Below are positions 36,957-47,981 of a DNA stretch of 62,003 bases, one piece after another. A model generated the notes under the pieces. That model worked only from the letters and a program-made list of their open reading frames with translations. It was not told the DNA's origin and did no database searches. Where the stretch lies: the NCBI GenBank assembly GCA_017465665.1, contig JAFTVU010000018.1, forward strand, positions 1 to 62,003, written 5' to 3'. The position numbers were made by a program, and so were the translations under genes. This DNA is from Oscillospiraceae bacterium (GTDB lineage: Bacteria > Bacillota > Clostridia > Oscillospirales > Ruminococcaceae). Position 1 is the stretch's first letter; the number at the start of each line of letters is the position of its first letter.

Positions 36957-37358
36957 TTACTTTTTCTTCAGAACACCCGCTATCATCTCAAGGAGCTTGT
37001 CCTTTTTCGGGGGTTTGAGCATATATCCTGCAGGATTGAGACTGATAAGCTTAGTCACCACTTCTCTGTCTGCAGAAGCGGTAAGAAAGATCACAGGAAT
37101 ATCGTTAGCCTTGGGATCGTCACGCAGGAGCTGGAACACCTCCGCACCGTCAACTATAGGCATCTCATAATCAAGGAGTATGAGGTCTGGCTTGTGCTTT
37201 TCTATAGACATGAACGCCTGCGCGCCCGAAACAGCGATAGCAACGCTGTAATCCTCAGCCAGCATATCCTTAACAGTTCTCAGCAGAATGGCATTATCAT
37301 CCACCACAAGAACATGCGCTTTATTAACAACTTCATTGCTTACGACCACACCAGTCAT
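36957..37358 (-). CDS. Single-domain response regulator (CheY-like)
   Basis: 133 residues, a receiver only, with the full active site: Asp20-Asp21, phospho-acceptor Asp63 in LLDYEMP, Thr in FLTAS and Lys in MLKPP. There is no output domain. The start has GGAGG. It is the first gene of an operon with the DAGK-like protein and the hybrid kinase, so it is a natural final acceptor of that phosphorelay or a diffusible signal protein. Confidence 0.9.
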   Translation of the reverse strand: MTGVVVSNEVVNKAHVLVVDDNAILLRTVKDMLAEDYSVAIAVSGAQAFMSIEKHKPDLILLDYEMPIVDGAEVFQLLRDDPKANDIPVIFLTASADREVVTKLISLNPAGYMLKPPKKDKLLEMIAGVLKKK

Positions 37359-37385
37359 AGCTGTTATCCCTCCAGATATATCTAT

Positions 37386-37469
37386 CGGACAAATGTCCGT
37401 ATATGTAACTTTTTTTAAGCAAATTAATCAATATGTTAATAGTATAACATATTTCTCCCAAAAATGCAA
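37386..37469 (-). promoter_or_regulatory. Promoter and leader palindrome of the phosphorelay operon
   Basis: On the minus strand TTGCAT (37464-37469), 17 bp, TATACT (37441-37446). A perfect inverted repeat CGGACA-AA-TGTCCG (37386-37399) lies in the leader just before the ribosome binding site and may be an operator or a translational hairpin. Confidence 0.6.
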
Positions 37470-37516
37470 TAGTTTTGACAAACACAAAATCATGTTTTTC
37501 GTCAGCGTTTTTATAG

Positions 37517-37545
37517 TTGCAATTCCGATAAAAATATGGTAAACT
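37517..37545 (+). promoter_or_regulatory. Promoter of the DUF4236 gene
   Basis: TTGCAA (37517-37522), 17 bp, TAAACT (37540-37545). Confidence 0.55.
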
Positions 37546-37586
37546 GTGTGTATAACCTAAGTTCTCTAATGAAAGGACGATATATT

Positions 37587-38696
37587 ATGGGTCTGCAATT
37601 CAGAAAAAGAATAAAGATATGCAAGGGTGTTAATCTCAACATCTCAAAGACAGGTGTGGGAGTAAGCGTCGGCGCAAAGGGCGCACGATATTCCATGCAC
37701 AGCAGCGGACGCCGCACCGCAACGGTAGGCATACCGGGAACAGGTCTTTATTATACCAAGAACCTCAGCAACAGCAAGAAAAAGACCTCCACCAAGAAAG
37801 GTGCTTCCGCAAAAAAGAGCACAAAGGAGATCGAAGCTCAGCAGGCTCAGGCAGAGCAGCAGCTCCAGGCAGCTCAGGAGGAGCTTGAGCAGTTCGAAAG
37901 ATACATAGAGGTCATAACAAACGTGCACCGCAACTGTGATCTTGCAATGAACTGGCAGGTCATCGCAAACCGTGAGGATAACGGGACATCAGGCGGCAAA
38001 GGTCCGCGTGAGCTGAAAGCTCAGCAGGAATACGATAACTATCGTCCAACGCTTGCAGAGCAGATAATGAAGAAGCTGGAGCAGGAGCGCAGACAGGAGC
38101 TGCTTGCCGCCATAGAGGAAGCAAAAAGACTGGACGCCGAAGAATGCGGCGGCATGAACGCAAGCAAGGAATTCGCAAAGCGAATGCTGGCAGGCGATAT
38201 CGAAGCATATTACGAAGCTATCGAGAACTCCGATATGCTGACAGAGCTTGCGGAACTGGGAAGCGATTTCGAATTCGGCACTGACGATCCCGCTCGCATG
38301 GAGATAGAATTCACAATCAAAGCGGCAGAGGTGATCCCCGAAAAGCAGCTTACTCTGACTAAAGCAGGCAAGCTCAGCGAAAAGGACTTCACCAAAACAG
38401 CATATTTCGATATCCTGCAGGACTATGTATGCAGCTGCTCCATAAGGCTTGCAAGGGAGCTGTTCGCGGTGCTGCCTGTGGATACCGTAGTAGTTCATGC
38501 AACAGATATCATGCTGGATACCGCAACAGGTCACGACGAGGAAACGACCATTCTTTCCGTGGAGTTTGACCGCAACCGTTTCCTTGATATCAACTTTGAC
38601 AGGATAGACGCTTCGGATTTCGTATCATCGTTCCCGCATAATATGAAATTCGCAAAGACCACAGGCTTCAAGCCCGTTGAGCGTATCGGAGAATAA
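37587..38696 (+). CDS. DUF4236 domain protein
   Basis: 369 residues from the ATG at 37587 with GAAAGGA upstream. The N-terminal 60 residues (RKRIKICKGVNLNISKTG, then TVGIPGTGLYY) are a DUF4236 domain, a short beta-rich module. A Lys-rich stretch and a Gln/Glu-rich coiled coil (about 80-130) follow, then a mixed C-terminal domain of unknown type. No signal or membrane span. The gene is monocistronic with its own promoter and terminator. Function unknown. Confidence 0.8.
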   Translation: MGLQFRKRIKICKGVNLNISKTGVGVSVGAKGARYSMHSSGRRTATVGIPGTGLYYTKNLSNSKKKTSTKKGASAKKSTKEIEAQQAQAEQQLQAAQEELEQFERYIEVITNVHRNCDLAMNWQVIANREDNGTSGGKGPRELKAQQEYDNYRPTLAEQIMKKLEQERRQELLAAIEEAKRLDAEECGGMNASKEFAKRMLAGDIEAYYEAIENSDMLTELAELGSDFEFGTDDPARMEIEFTIKAAEVIPEKQLTLTKAGKLSEKDFTKTAYFDILQDYVCSCSIRLARELFAVLPVDTVVVHATDIMLDTATGHDEETTILSVEFDRNRFLDINFDRIDASDFVSSFPHNMKFAKTTGFKPVERIGE

Positions 38697-38702
38697 TATT
38701 AC

Positions 38703-38728
38703 AGCCCCGCCATTGTGACGGGGCTTTC
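38703..38728 (+). terminator. Terminator after the DUF4236 gene
   Basis: AGCCCCG (38703-38709) pairs with CGGGGCT (38719-38725), then TTCATT. Confidence 0.7.
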
Positions 38729-38779
38729 ATTCGGCAAAAAAGCGCTTTTCGAACAGAATTTGTTTGTGAAATTTCAATA

Positions 38780-38808
38780 TTGACTGTTTTGCGAAACAGG
38801 CGTATACT
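38780..38808 (+). promoter_or_regulatory. MATE gene promoter with an inverted repeat in the spacer
   Basis: TTGACT (38780-38785), 17 bp, TATACT (38803-38808). CTGTTT-TGCG-AAACAG (38784-38799) is a perfect dyad between the boxes, an ideal repressor site. Confidence 0.75.
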
Positions 38809-38840
38809 TGTAATTAGATATTAAGAAAAGAGGCGATATA

Positions 38841-40211
38841 ATGGCTGCTAAAAAGTACGAGATAGATATGTGCAGCGGCCCTATACTTCCGAAGCTTCTG
38901 AAGCTCACGCTGCCGCTCATGCTTTCAAGCGTGCTGCAGCTGCTGTTCAATGCGGCGGATATAATCGTAGTGGGTAACTTTGCCAGCGACAATTCACTGG
39001 CGGCTGTAGGTTCGACTTCATCGCTCGTCAATCTGGTGACAAATCTGTTTCTGGGACTTTCCACAGGCGCAAACGTAATGACATCACGCTACATGGGTGC
39101 AAAAGACGATGTGCGCGTCAGCAAAACGGTACATACCTCCATATTCCTCAGCATCGTCAGCGGCGCGATACTTACAGTGATAGGTGTTCTGTTTGCAGAT
39201 AAGATGCTGCTTCTCATGAAGACTCCCACAGAGGTGCTTGACCTTTCCACCCTGTATCTTCGCATATACTTCTGCGGCATGATAGCAATGATGATATATA
39301 ACTTCGGCAGCTCGATACTCCGCTCAAAGGGCGATACCAAAAGACCTCTCTATTACCTCACCTTTGCAGGTATAGTCAATGTGGGGCTGAATCTGATATT
39401 TGTAATATTCCTGAAGATGGACGTGGCCGGCGTCGCATTGGCAACAGTGATCTCCCAGTGCGTTTCAGCATTACTCATCATACGCTGTCTCATGAAAGAG
39501 ACCGACGCTTTTCGCTTCAGCTTTAAAAAGCTGCTGCCTGACCGCGTCATCACGGGCAAGATACTCGGCATCGGCTTCCCTGCAGGCTTTCAGGGAGTGG
39601 TATTTTCCCTCTCCAATGTCGTTATCCAGTCCTCCATCAACAGCTTTGGCCCGATAGTAATGGCAGGTAGTGCTGCTGCAGCCAGCATAGAGGGCTTTGT
39701 CTGGGTATCCATGAATGCATTCTCTCAGGGTGCGCTGACATTCACCAGTCAGAACATCGGTGCAGCAAAATACAGCCGCATCAACCGCATAGCGCTGATA
39801 TCCTGCTCCTGTGCGGCTGCAGCAGGTCTTATACTCGGCAACCTTGCATATCTTTTCGGTGATGTTCTGTTAGGCATCTATGACCCTCGTCCCGAAATAA
39901 TACCGCCGGGTCTGACAAGAATGAGCCTTGTTTGCGTATTCTATTTCACCTGCGGTCTTATGGATTGTATAGTAGGCTCCATACGCGGCATGGGCTATGC
40001 GGTAACTCCCACGATAGTATCGCTCCTCGGCGCATGCGGACTCAGGATACTGTGGATATTCACAATATTCACCATTCCCGAATACCATACGGAATTCATG
40101 CTGTTCCTGTCCTACCCCATCTCCTGGACGATAACCTTTGCAGCGCATTTTATCTGCTACCTGTTCATGCGAAGAAGATTTCCGAAGCACGATCTGCCCA
40201 CAGGAAGCTGA
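38841..40211 (+). CDS. MATE family multidrug efflux transporter
   Basis: 456 residues with twelve hydrophobic spans, in the DinF/NorM-like MATE superfamily. The beginning (PKLLKLTLPLMLSSVLQLLF) and the repeated half around residue 230 (KILGIGFPAGFQGVVFSLSN) show the internal duplication of the family. It should export drugs or metabolites using an Na+ or H+ gradient. It is transcribed alone from a promoter with a spacer operator, so it is probably inducible by a ligand-binding repressor encoded elsewhere. Confidence 0.92.
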   Translation: MAAKKYEIDMCSGPILPKLLKLTLPLMLSSVLQLLFNAADIIVVGNFASDNSLAAVGSTSSLVNLVTNLFLGLSTGANVMTSRYMGAKDDVRVSKTVHTSIFLSIVSGAILTVIGVLFADKMLLLMKTPTEVLDLSTLYLRIYFCGMIAMMIYNFGSSILRSKGDTKRPLYYLTFAGIVNVGLNLIFVIFLKMDVAGVALATVISQCVSALLIIRCLMKETDAFRFSFKKLLPDRVITGKILGIGFPAGFQGVVFSLSNVVIQSSINSFGPIVMAGSAAAASIEGFVWVSMNAFSQGALTFTSQNIGAAKYSRINRIALISCSCAAAAGLILGNLAYLFGDVLLGIYDPRPEIIPPGLTRMSLVCVFYFTCGLMDCIVGSIRGMGYAVTPTIVSLLGACGLRILWIFTIFTIPEYHTEFMLFLSYPISWTITFAAHFICYLFMRRRFPKHDLPTGS

Positions 40212-40218
40212 CCTTTTC

Positions 40219-40244
40219 ACCTCCCCATTACGGGGAGGTTTTTT
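40219..40244 (+). terminator. Terminator after the MATE gene
   Basis: ACCTCCCC (40219-40226), loop, GGGGAGGT (40232-40239), then a T-tract. Confidence 0.85.
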
Positions 40245-40275
40245 GATCTATATGGGTCAAGATAAAAAATAATAA

Positions 40276-40313
40276 TGTCAACAATTGACATTTGCTGCTT
40301 TTTAATGTATAAT
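40276..40313 (+). promoter_or_regulatory. Promoter of the LacI-like/GGDEF gene with -35 dyad
   Basis: TTGACA (40285-40290), 17 bp, TATAAT (40308-40313). TGTCAA-CAA-TTGACA (40276-40290) is a perfect inverted repeat whose right arm is the -35 box. Confidence 0.75.
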
Positions 40314-40353
40314 CAATATATCCCTCACGGCTGATAATTTATGGAGATATATC

Positions 40354-42234
40354 ATGATCGGAACTTACAGGATCATAGCAATGTGCACCAGCAGAATACA
40401 GGACAGGGAATGCTATGAGCTGATAACAGAGCTGCAGCAACAGCTCCGCGGAACAGATATGCGCCTTTTTGTACTCAATACCGATGTCAAGGACGGAAAC
40501 GGAAACTTCCGCAGCAGCGGCAGCACAGGCATATTCGATCTGCTGCAGCATCCATGCATAGATATCGTACTTGTTGACGAGGAGCGCATCAAAAGTCCTG
40601 TGATATCTGACGCACTCATAAAAGATGCTCTGGCAATTGGCAGACCTGTGATGGTCATAGGTGAAGCGCATGAGGGCTGTGTCAATATAAAGTTCAACGA
40701 TAACGGTTTTGGTGATGTTATTCGTCACATGATAGATGTACACGGTCTCAGAAAGCTGCATATGATGGCAGGAATAAAAGGAAATCCCTTTTCTGACGGA
40801 CGTATAGCAATGTTCAGAAACGTCCTCGACGAATACGGGCTTCCTTTTGACGAAAGCATGGTAAGCTATGGCGGCTTCTGGACTACACCCGCTACAGAAG
40901 CGACCGAGCAGCTGCTACAGCGCGGCGATCTTCCTCAGGCTATACTCTGCGCCAACGACAGCATGGCGATAGCCGCCATAGGAACACTGAAAAAGCACGG
41001 CTACCGCGTACCTCAGGATATCGCTGTAACCGGCTATGACAACGAGGATGAAGCATATTTCTGTGAGCCTCAGCTCACCACAGTAGCCCACGGAAACAGC
41101 GCACTGTGCCAGGAGCTTGTGAAGCTGCTCCAAAGCGCTGAAAAAGGCAGAACGGAAACGGTATATGTAAACACCCGTATGCTTACACATTGCTCCTGCG
41201 GCTGCGAAACATCCACAGAAACCAGCGCAGTGGAGCATATCATAGAACAGGGCAACCGTTTCTTCCGATATCAGGACGAGGGGATCACTTTATCCGAAAT
41301 AAGCGCTCAGATACAGCTTTGCAAGGATTTTGAAGAAATGTGCCACCTCATGCATGCAGATGATAAGATGTATGCCGTTGCGTGTATGCTCAAAAAGGAA
41401 TATATAGATTTTACTATCGATCCCGAAAAACAGCACGAAAAGGGATTCGGCGATGAGCTTCTCCTCCTGTTTGACGGAGACTGCATCAATTACGAAAAGC
41501 AGCAAGGAAGACGCTTTGTTCCGCACATGATGAAAAGCTCCGATATACTGCCATCACTGCAGTACTACCTTGATGACAGCAGATGCATCATTTTCAATCT
41601 GCTGTGTTATCATGGCGTACCGCTTGGATATCTGGCTTTCCACTACAGCGAATACGGGGTAGGAAACTTCCTCAAGATACCGCAGACTGTCACGGCGCTC
41701 AACAATGCACTTGGCAGCTTCCGAAACAGTCGCTATCAGGAATACCTTATCCGCCGTATCGATGAGATGTACCGCACTGACGCGCTTACAGGTCTGCTCA
41801 ACCGCCACGGCTTTATGACAGAATATGCCGAGCTGCTATCGCATATCGGGGATCAGCCTCTCACTGCTGTTCTGCTTGATCTTGACGGATTGAAGCAGAT
41901 CAACGATACTTTCGGCCACGAAGAGGGCGATCATGCTATACGCACAGCTGCCGCCGCACTCAGGAGCGTCTGCCCCGAAAGTGCAGTTTGTACGCGCTTT
42001 GGCGGAGATGAGATGCTTGCGGTGTTCCCTGCCTGTGGATATGATGTGCGCGAAAGCTTTGATAAGGAGCTTGACCGTATTAACAGTGCCTCAGACAAGC
42101 CTTATTCCGTAATGGGAAGCTTAGGAGTACTTACACTTGCTGTGGGCGAACATCCTGCATTTGAAGAGATCGTAAAGCGCACAGACTTGCTCATGTACGA
42201 GGAAAAGCGCCGCCGCAAGGCTGAACGCGTATAA
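40354..42234 (+). CDS. Diguanylate cyclase with LacI-type ligand-binding sensor domain
   Basis: 626 residues, no signal peptide or membrane span. Residues about 5-275 are a periplasmic-binding-protein-like effector domain as in LacI/GalR regulators (AILCANDSMAIAAIGTLKKHGYRVPQDIAVTGYD), but no DNA-binding helix-turn-helix precedes it. A central region of about 170 residues is unassigned. The C-terminal GGDEF domain (about 475-626) has DALTGLLNRHGF, DLDGLKQINDTFGHEEGD and the active loop RFGGDEM (550-554). Glu is kept, so it is probably active; no RxxD inhibition site is seen. It should make c-di-GMP in response to a small cytoplasmic ligand, perhaps a sugar. It is convergent with araBD. Confidence 0.88.
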   Translation: MIGTYRIIAMCTSRIQDRECYELITELQQQLRGTDMRLFVLNTDVKDGNGNFRSSGSTGIFDLLQHPCIDIVLVDEERIKSPVISDALIKDALAIGRPVMVIGEAHEGCVNIKFNDNGFGDVIRHMIDVHGLRKLHMMAGIKGNPFSDGRIAMFRNVLDEYGLPFDESMVSYGGFWTTPATEATEQLLQRGDLPQAILCANDSMAIAAIGTLKKHGYRVPQDIAVTGYDNEDEAYFCEPQLTTVAHGNSALCQELVKLLQSAEKGRTETVYVNTRMLTHCSCGCETSTETSAVEHIIEQGNRFFRYQDEGITLSEISAQIQLCKDFEEMCHLMHADDKMYAVACMLKKEYIDFTIDPEKQHEKGFGDELLLLFDGDCINYEKQQGRRFVPHMMKSSDILPSLQYYLDDSRCIIFNLLCYHGVPLGYLAFHYSEYGVGNFLKIPQTVTALNNALGSFRNSRYQEYLIRRIDEMYRTDALTGLLNRHGFMTEYAELLSHIGDQPLTAVLLDLDGLKQINDTFGHEEGDHAIRTAAAALRSVCPESAVCTRFGGDEMLAVFPACGYDVRESFDKELDRINSASDKPYSVMGSLGVLTLAVGEHPAFEEIVKRTDLLMYEEKRRRKAERV

Positions 42235-42239
42235 AGACA

Positions 42240-42264
42240 GACCCTCTGTCCAAAGCAGAGGGTC
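42240..42264. terminator. Bidirectional terminator between the GGDEF gene and araD
   Basis: GACCCTCTG (42240-42248) pairs with CAGAGGGTC (42256-42264). Confidence 0.7.
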
Positions 42265-42275
42265 GATCTGTTATA

Positions 42276-42962
42276 TCACTTTTGTCCGTAATATGCATTT
42301 GCTCCATGCTTGCGGAGATAATGCTTATCCAGCAGCTCTCTGCTCATGTTCTGAGCAGCAGGGTCAAGCGAAAGAGTCAGCCATGCCATTGCGGAAAGCT
42401 CCTCCAGCACAACGGAATTGTGCACCGCATCCATGCCGTCCTTACCCCAGACAAAGGGCGCATGATTTCTTACAAGCGCCGCAGGGATGTGGGCATATTC
42501 CTTACAGCACTCCACTATCACCTTGCCCGTTTCCAGTTCGTATTCGCCTGCTATCTCCTCGGGAGTCATGCTGCGTGTACAGGGAATATCACCGTAAAAG
42601 TAATCGCCGTGTGTCGTGCCAAGTGCAGGAATATCCTTTCCTGCCTGTGCAAAAGCAGTTGCATATCTGCTGTGCGTATGCACGATACCACCGATACCCT
42701 CAAAGCTGCGGTACAGCTCAAGATGTGTAGGCGCATCGCTGGATGGTCTCAGCCTGCCATCAACGATATTGCCCTGAAGATCAAGCACTACGATATCGTC
42801 AGCGGTCATGGTATCGTACTCCACGCCGCTGGGCTTGATAGCCACAAGACCCGTTTCACGATCGTATTCGCTTACATTGCCCCATGTGAATGTTACAAGA
42901 CCATACTTCGGCAGCATCAGATTTGCCGCCAGAACACGCTGTTTCAGTTCTTTTATATCCAT
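42276..42962 (-). CDS. araD: L-ribulose-5-phosphate 4-epimerase
   Basis: 228 residues, normal length. The class II aldolase-like metal site is present: His95 and His97 in VHTHSRYA and His167 in [21 protein letters not shown] is typical of AraD. It converts L-ribulose 5-phosphate to D-xylulose 5-phosphate. It is 16 bp downstream of the kinase gene with a GGAGG site. No araA isomerase is next to them. Confidence 0.94.
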   Translation of the reverse strand: MDIKELKQRVLAANLMLPKYGLVTFTWGNVSEYDRETGLVAIKPSGVEYDTMTADDIVVLDLQGNIVDGRLRPSSDAPTHLELYRSFEGIGGIVHTHSRYATAFAQAGKDIPALGTTHGDYFYGDIPCTRSMTPEEIAGEYELETGKVIVECCKEYAHIPAALVRNHAPFVWGKDGMDAVHNSVVLEELSAMAWLTLSLDPAAQNMSRELLDKHYLRKHGANAYYGQK

Positions 42963-42978
42963 TATCCGTTTCCTCCGT

Positions 42979-44568
42979 TTATTGCGCTTCTACAGCTGCC
43001 TGCTCAGCCGCAAGACCTGCTCTGTACAGCTTCATATACTCCGCAAAGCCTGCTGCATCTTCTGCGTGCGGAGCCATGGTGTTTCCTGCCGCACCTGCAA
43101 AAACACGCTTGCTCAGATAATCCGCAAGCTTCTCTTCCCTGTTTTCACGAGCCTGATATGCCGCCAGCAGCGCAATGCCCCATGCGCCGCCCTCGCCTGC
43201 GGAAGTCATCAGCGTCACAGGCACTCCGAGTGCAGATGCAAGGAAGCGCTGACCTGTCACAGGGGACTTGAAAAGTCCGCCGTGGGCATAGATGTTATCA
43301 AGCGTCACCTTTTCTTCGTCAAACAGGATATCCATACCTATCTTCAGCGTGGACATACAGGAATAGATAAGGCTTCTCATAACATTCGGAATATTGAACT
43401 TCGACTCAGGAGAGCGCATCAGCATAGGTCTGCCCTCAGTAAAGCCCGTAACATGCTCACCCGAATGATAATTGTAATTGATTATTCCGCTGCAATCAGA
43501 GTCACCATCCAGCGCAGCCGCAAACAGCTTGGTATAAAGCTCAGTCTTTGTCATTTCACAGCCGCAGCTTCTGAGAAGCTCGTCAAACAGCTCCACCCAG
43601 CCGTTGAGCTCGGTAGTGCAGTTATTGCAGTGCACCATAGCAACGGGGTCACCGCAGGGAGTGGTAACTATATCTATCTGCCTGTGAAGACGGGAAAGCT
43701 CGCGCTCAAGCACCACCATTGCAAAAATGGATGTACCTGCGGATACGTTGCCTGTACGCGGAGCTATGCTGTTTGTAGCGACCATGCCTGTCTGCGCGTC
43801 ACCCTCGGCAGGACAGAACGGCACGCCTGCACCGAATACGCCTGTAGGGTCAAGCAGCTTTGCACCGTTTTCCGTCAGCCTGCCAGCGCATTCTCCAACG
43901 GGAACGATAGCGGGAAGTATATCGATAAGCTGCTGAGAGAATGCAGTATTCTCTGTAAGCTGTGCAAACTTCGCCAGCATATTTTTATTATAAGAACCTG
44001 TTTCGGGATCTATCGGGAACATACCCGAAGCGTCCCCGATACCGATATTCTTTTCACCCGTAAGCAGGAAATGAACATAGCCTGCAAGCGTTGTGATAAA
44101 GCGCACCTGAGGGATATGCTCCTCCTTTTTCAGTATAGCCTGATAAAGATGGGCAATGCTCCAGCGCTGAGGTATATTGAAAGCAAAGCTTTCTGAAAGG
44201 ATATCCGCAGCCTCACCTGTCATCGTATTGCGCCAAGTACGGAAAGGCACCAGCAGCCTGTCATTCTCATCGAATGCAAGATAACCATGCATCATAGCCG
44301 AGATACCTATCGAAGCCGCAGTGGCGAGCTGAACACCGTACTTCTCCTTTACATCAGCCATAAGCGATGCAAAGCAGGACTGAAGTCCCTTTATGATATC
44401 CTCCTCGGAGTATGTCCACACGCCGTTCTCCAGGCTGTTCTGCCAGTCATGCGCACCCGAAGCCACAGGCTCCGGCTTATCGCCCACCAGTATCGCCTTT
44501 ATTCTTGTTGAACCGAACTCGATTCCTATCGAGGCTTTTCCGCTTGTTATCTGTTCTCGTATATCCAT
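42979..44568 (-). CDS. FGGY-family carbohydrate kinase, probable ribulokinase
   Basis: 529 residues from the ATG at 44568 with AAAGGCG upstream; a longer frame to 44643 would run across the promoter. FGGY motifs include [14 protein letters not shown] near the N-terminus, [12 protein letters not shown] in the middle and [11 protein letters not shown] late. It resembles the non-enteric ribulokinases that pair with araD in Firmicutes and Bacteroidetes, not E. coli AraB. It would phosphorylate L-ribulose using ATP. The operon partner supports this, though xylulose is an alternative substrate. Confidence 0.85.
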   Translation of the reverse strand: MDIREQITSGKASIGIEFGSTRIKAILVGDKPEPVASGAHDWQNSLENGVWTYSEEDIIKGLQSCFASLMADVKEKYGVQLATAASIGISAMMHGYLAFDENDRLLVPFRTWRNTMTGEAADILSESFAFNIPQRWSIAHLYQAILKKEEHIPQVRFITTLAGYVHFLLTGEKNIGIGDASGMFPIDPETGSYNKNMLAKFAQLTENTAFSQQLIDILPAIVPVGECAGRLTENGAKLLDPTGVFGAGVPFCPAEGDAQTGMVATNSIAPRTGNVSAGTSIFAMVVLERELSRLHRQIDIVTTPCGDPVAMVHCNNCTTELNGWVELFDELLRSCGCEMTKTELYTKLFAAALDGDSDCSGIINYNYHSGEHVTGFTEGRPMLMRSPESKFNIPNVMRSLIYSCMSTLKIGMDILFDEEKVTLDNIYAHGGLFKSPVTGQRFLASALGVPVTLMTSAGEGGAWGIALLAAYQARENREEKLADYLSKRVFAGAAGNTMAPHAEDAAGFAEYMKLYRAGLAAEQAAVEAQ

Positions 44569-44614
44569 TTTTTCGCCTTTCTGTGATGCATGACCACGTC
44601 TACTGTATAACGAT

Positions 44615-44649
44615 ATTTTATCACATTGAATGTTCGTTGTCAATAATTG
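44615..44649 (-). promoter_or_regulatory. Promoter of the ribulokinase-araD operon
   Basis: On the minus strand TTGACA (plus 44638-44643), 17 bp, TAAAAT (44615-44620). The palindrome CAATAATTG (44641-44649) overlaps the -35 box. Confidence 0.75.
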
Positions 44650-44729
44650 GCGCTGATATTACCACTTACTTTCCCAAAGCAGTGGAGAACTGACGTTTGT
44701 ATCATTTTATGCATATTTTGTGCTATCAA

Positions 44730-44763
44730 GTCTATAGACATTACCGCATTGTTATGCTACAAT
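44730..44763 (+). promoter_or_regulatory. Promoter of lacZ with overlapping palindrome
   Basis: TAGACA (44735-44740), 17 bp, TACAAT (44758-44763). GTCTATAGAC (44730-44739) is a perfect 10-bp palindrome over the -35 box. Confidence 0.65.
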
Positions 44764-44795
44764 ACAAACAGAAACAGTTATATCCAGATATATAA

Positions 44796-47768
<2,973 letters not shown>

Positions 47769-47770
47769 TC

Positions 47771-47803
47771 ATCGCACCCTCTGCCGTCAACGGAGGGTGC
47801 GAT
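47771..47803 (+). terminator. Terminator after lacZ
   Basis: ATCGCACCCTC (47771-47781) pairs with GAGGGTGCGAT (47793-47803). Confidence 0.75.
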
Positions 47804-47850
47804 CTATATAAATTAAAGTATATCTTGTCCATAAAATGCTTGTTTTTTTA

Positions 47851-47879
47851 TTGACAAAGCAATACCGATATGATATACT
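47851..47879 (+). promoter_or_regulatory. Promoter of the surface adhesin gene
   Basis: TTGACA (47851-47856), 17 bp, TATACT (47874-47879). A roughly 100-nt leader follows; I see no known riboswitch in it. Confidence 0.75.
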
Positions 47880-47981
47880 TAAATTAATTAAAAATATACC
47901 ATTGTCTAAAAAGTGGGATTTAAAACAGGGAATGGAATAAAAGCCATTTTCTTCAATATCCCGAACTATATGGAGGTACTT

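Noticed and set aside
42282-44196. Long plus-strand frames over araD and the kinase gene
   Set aside because: Antisense shadows of clearly recognised genes; no start site or protein family.
47880-47981. A c-di-GMP or other riboswitch before the adhesin gene
   Set aside because: I looked for known conserved cores in the 100-nt leader and found only weak hairpins, so no call is made.
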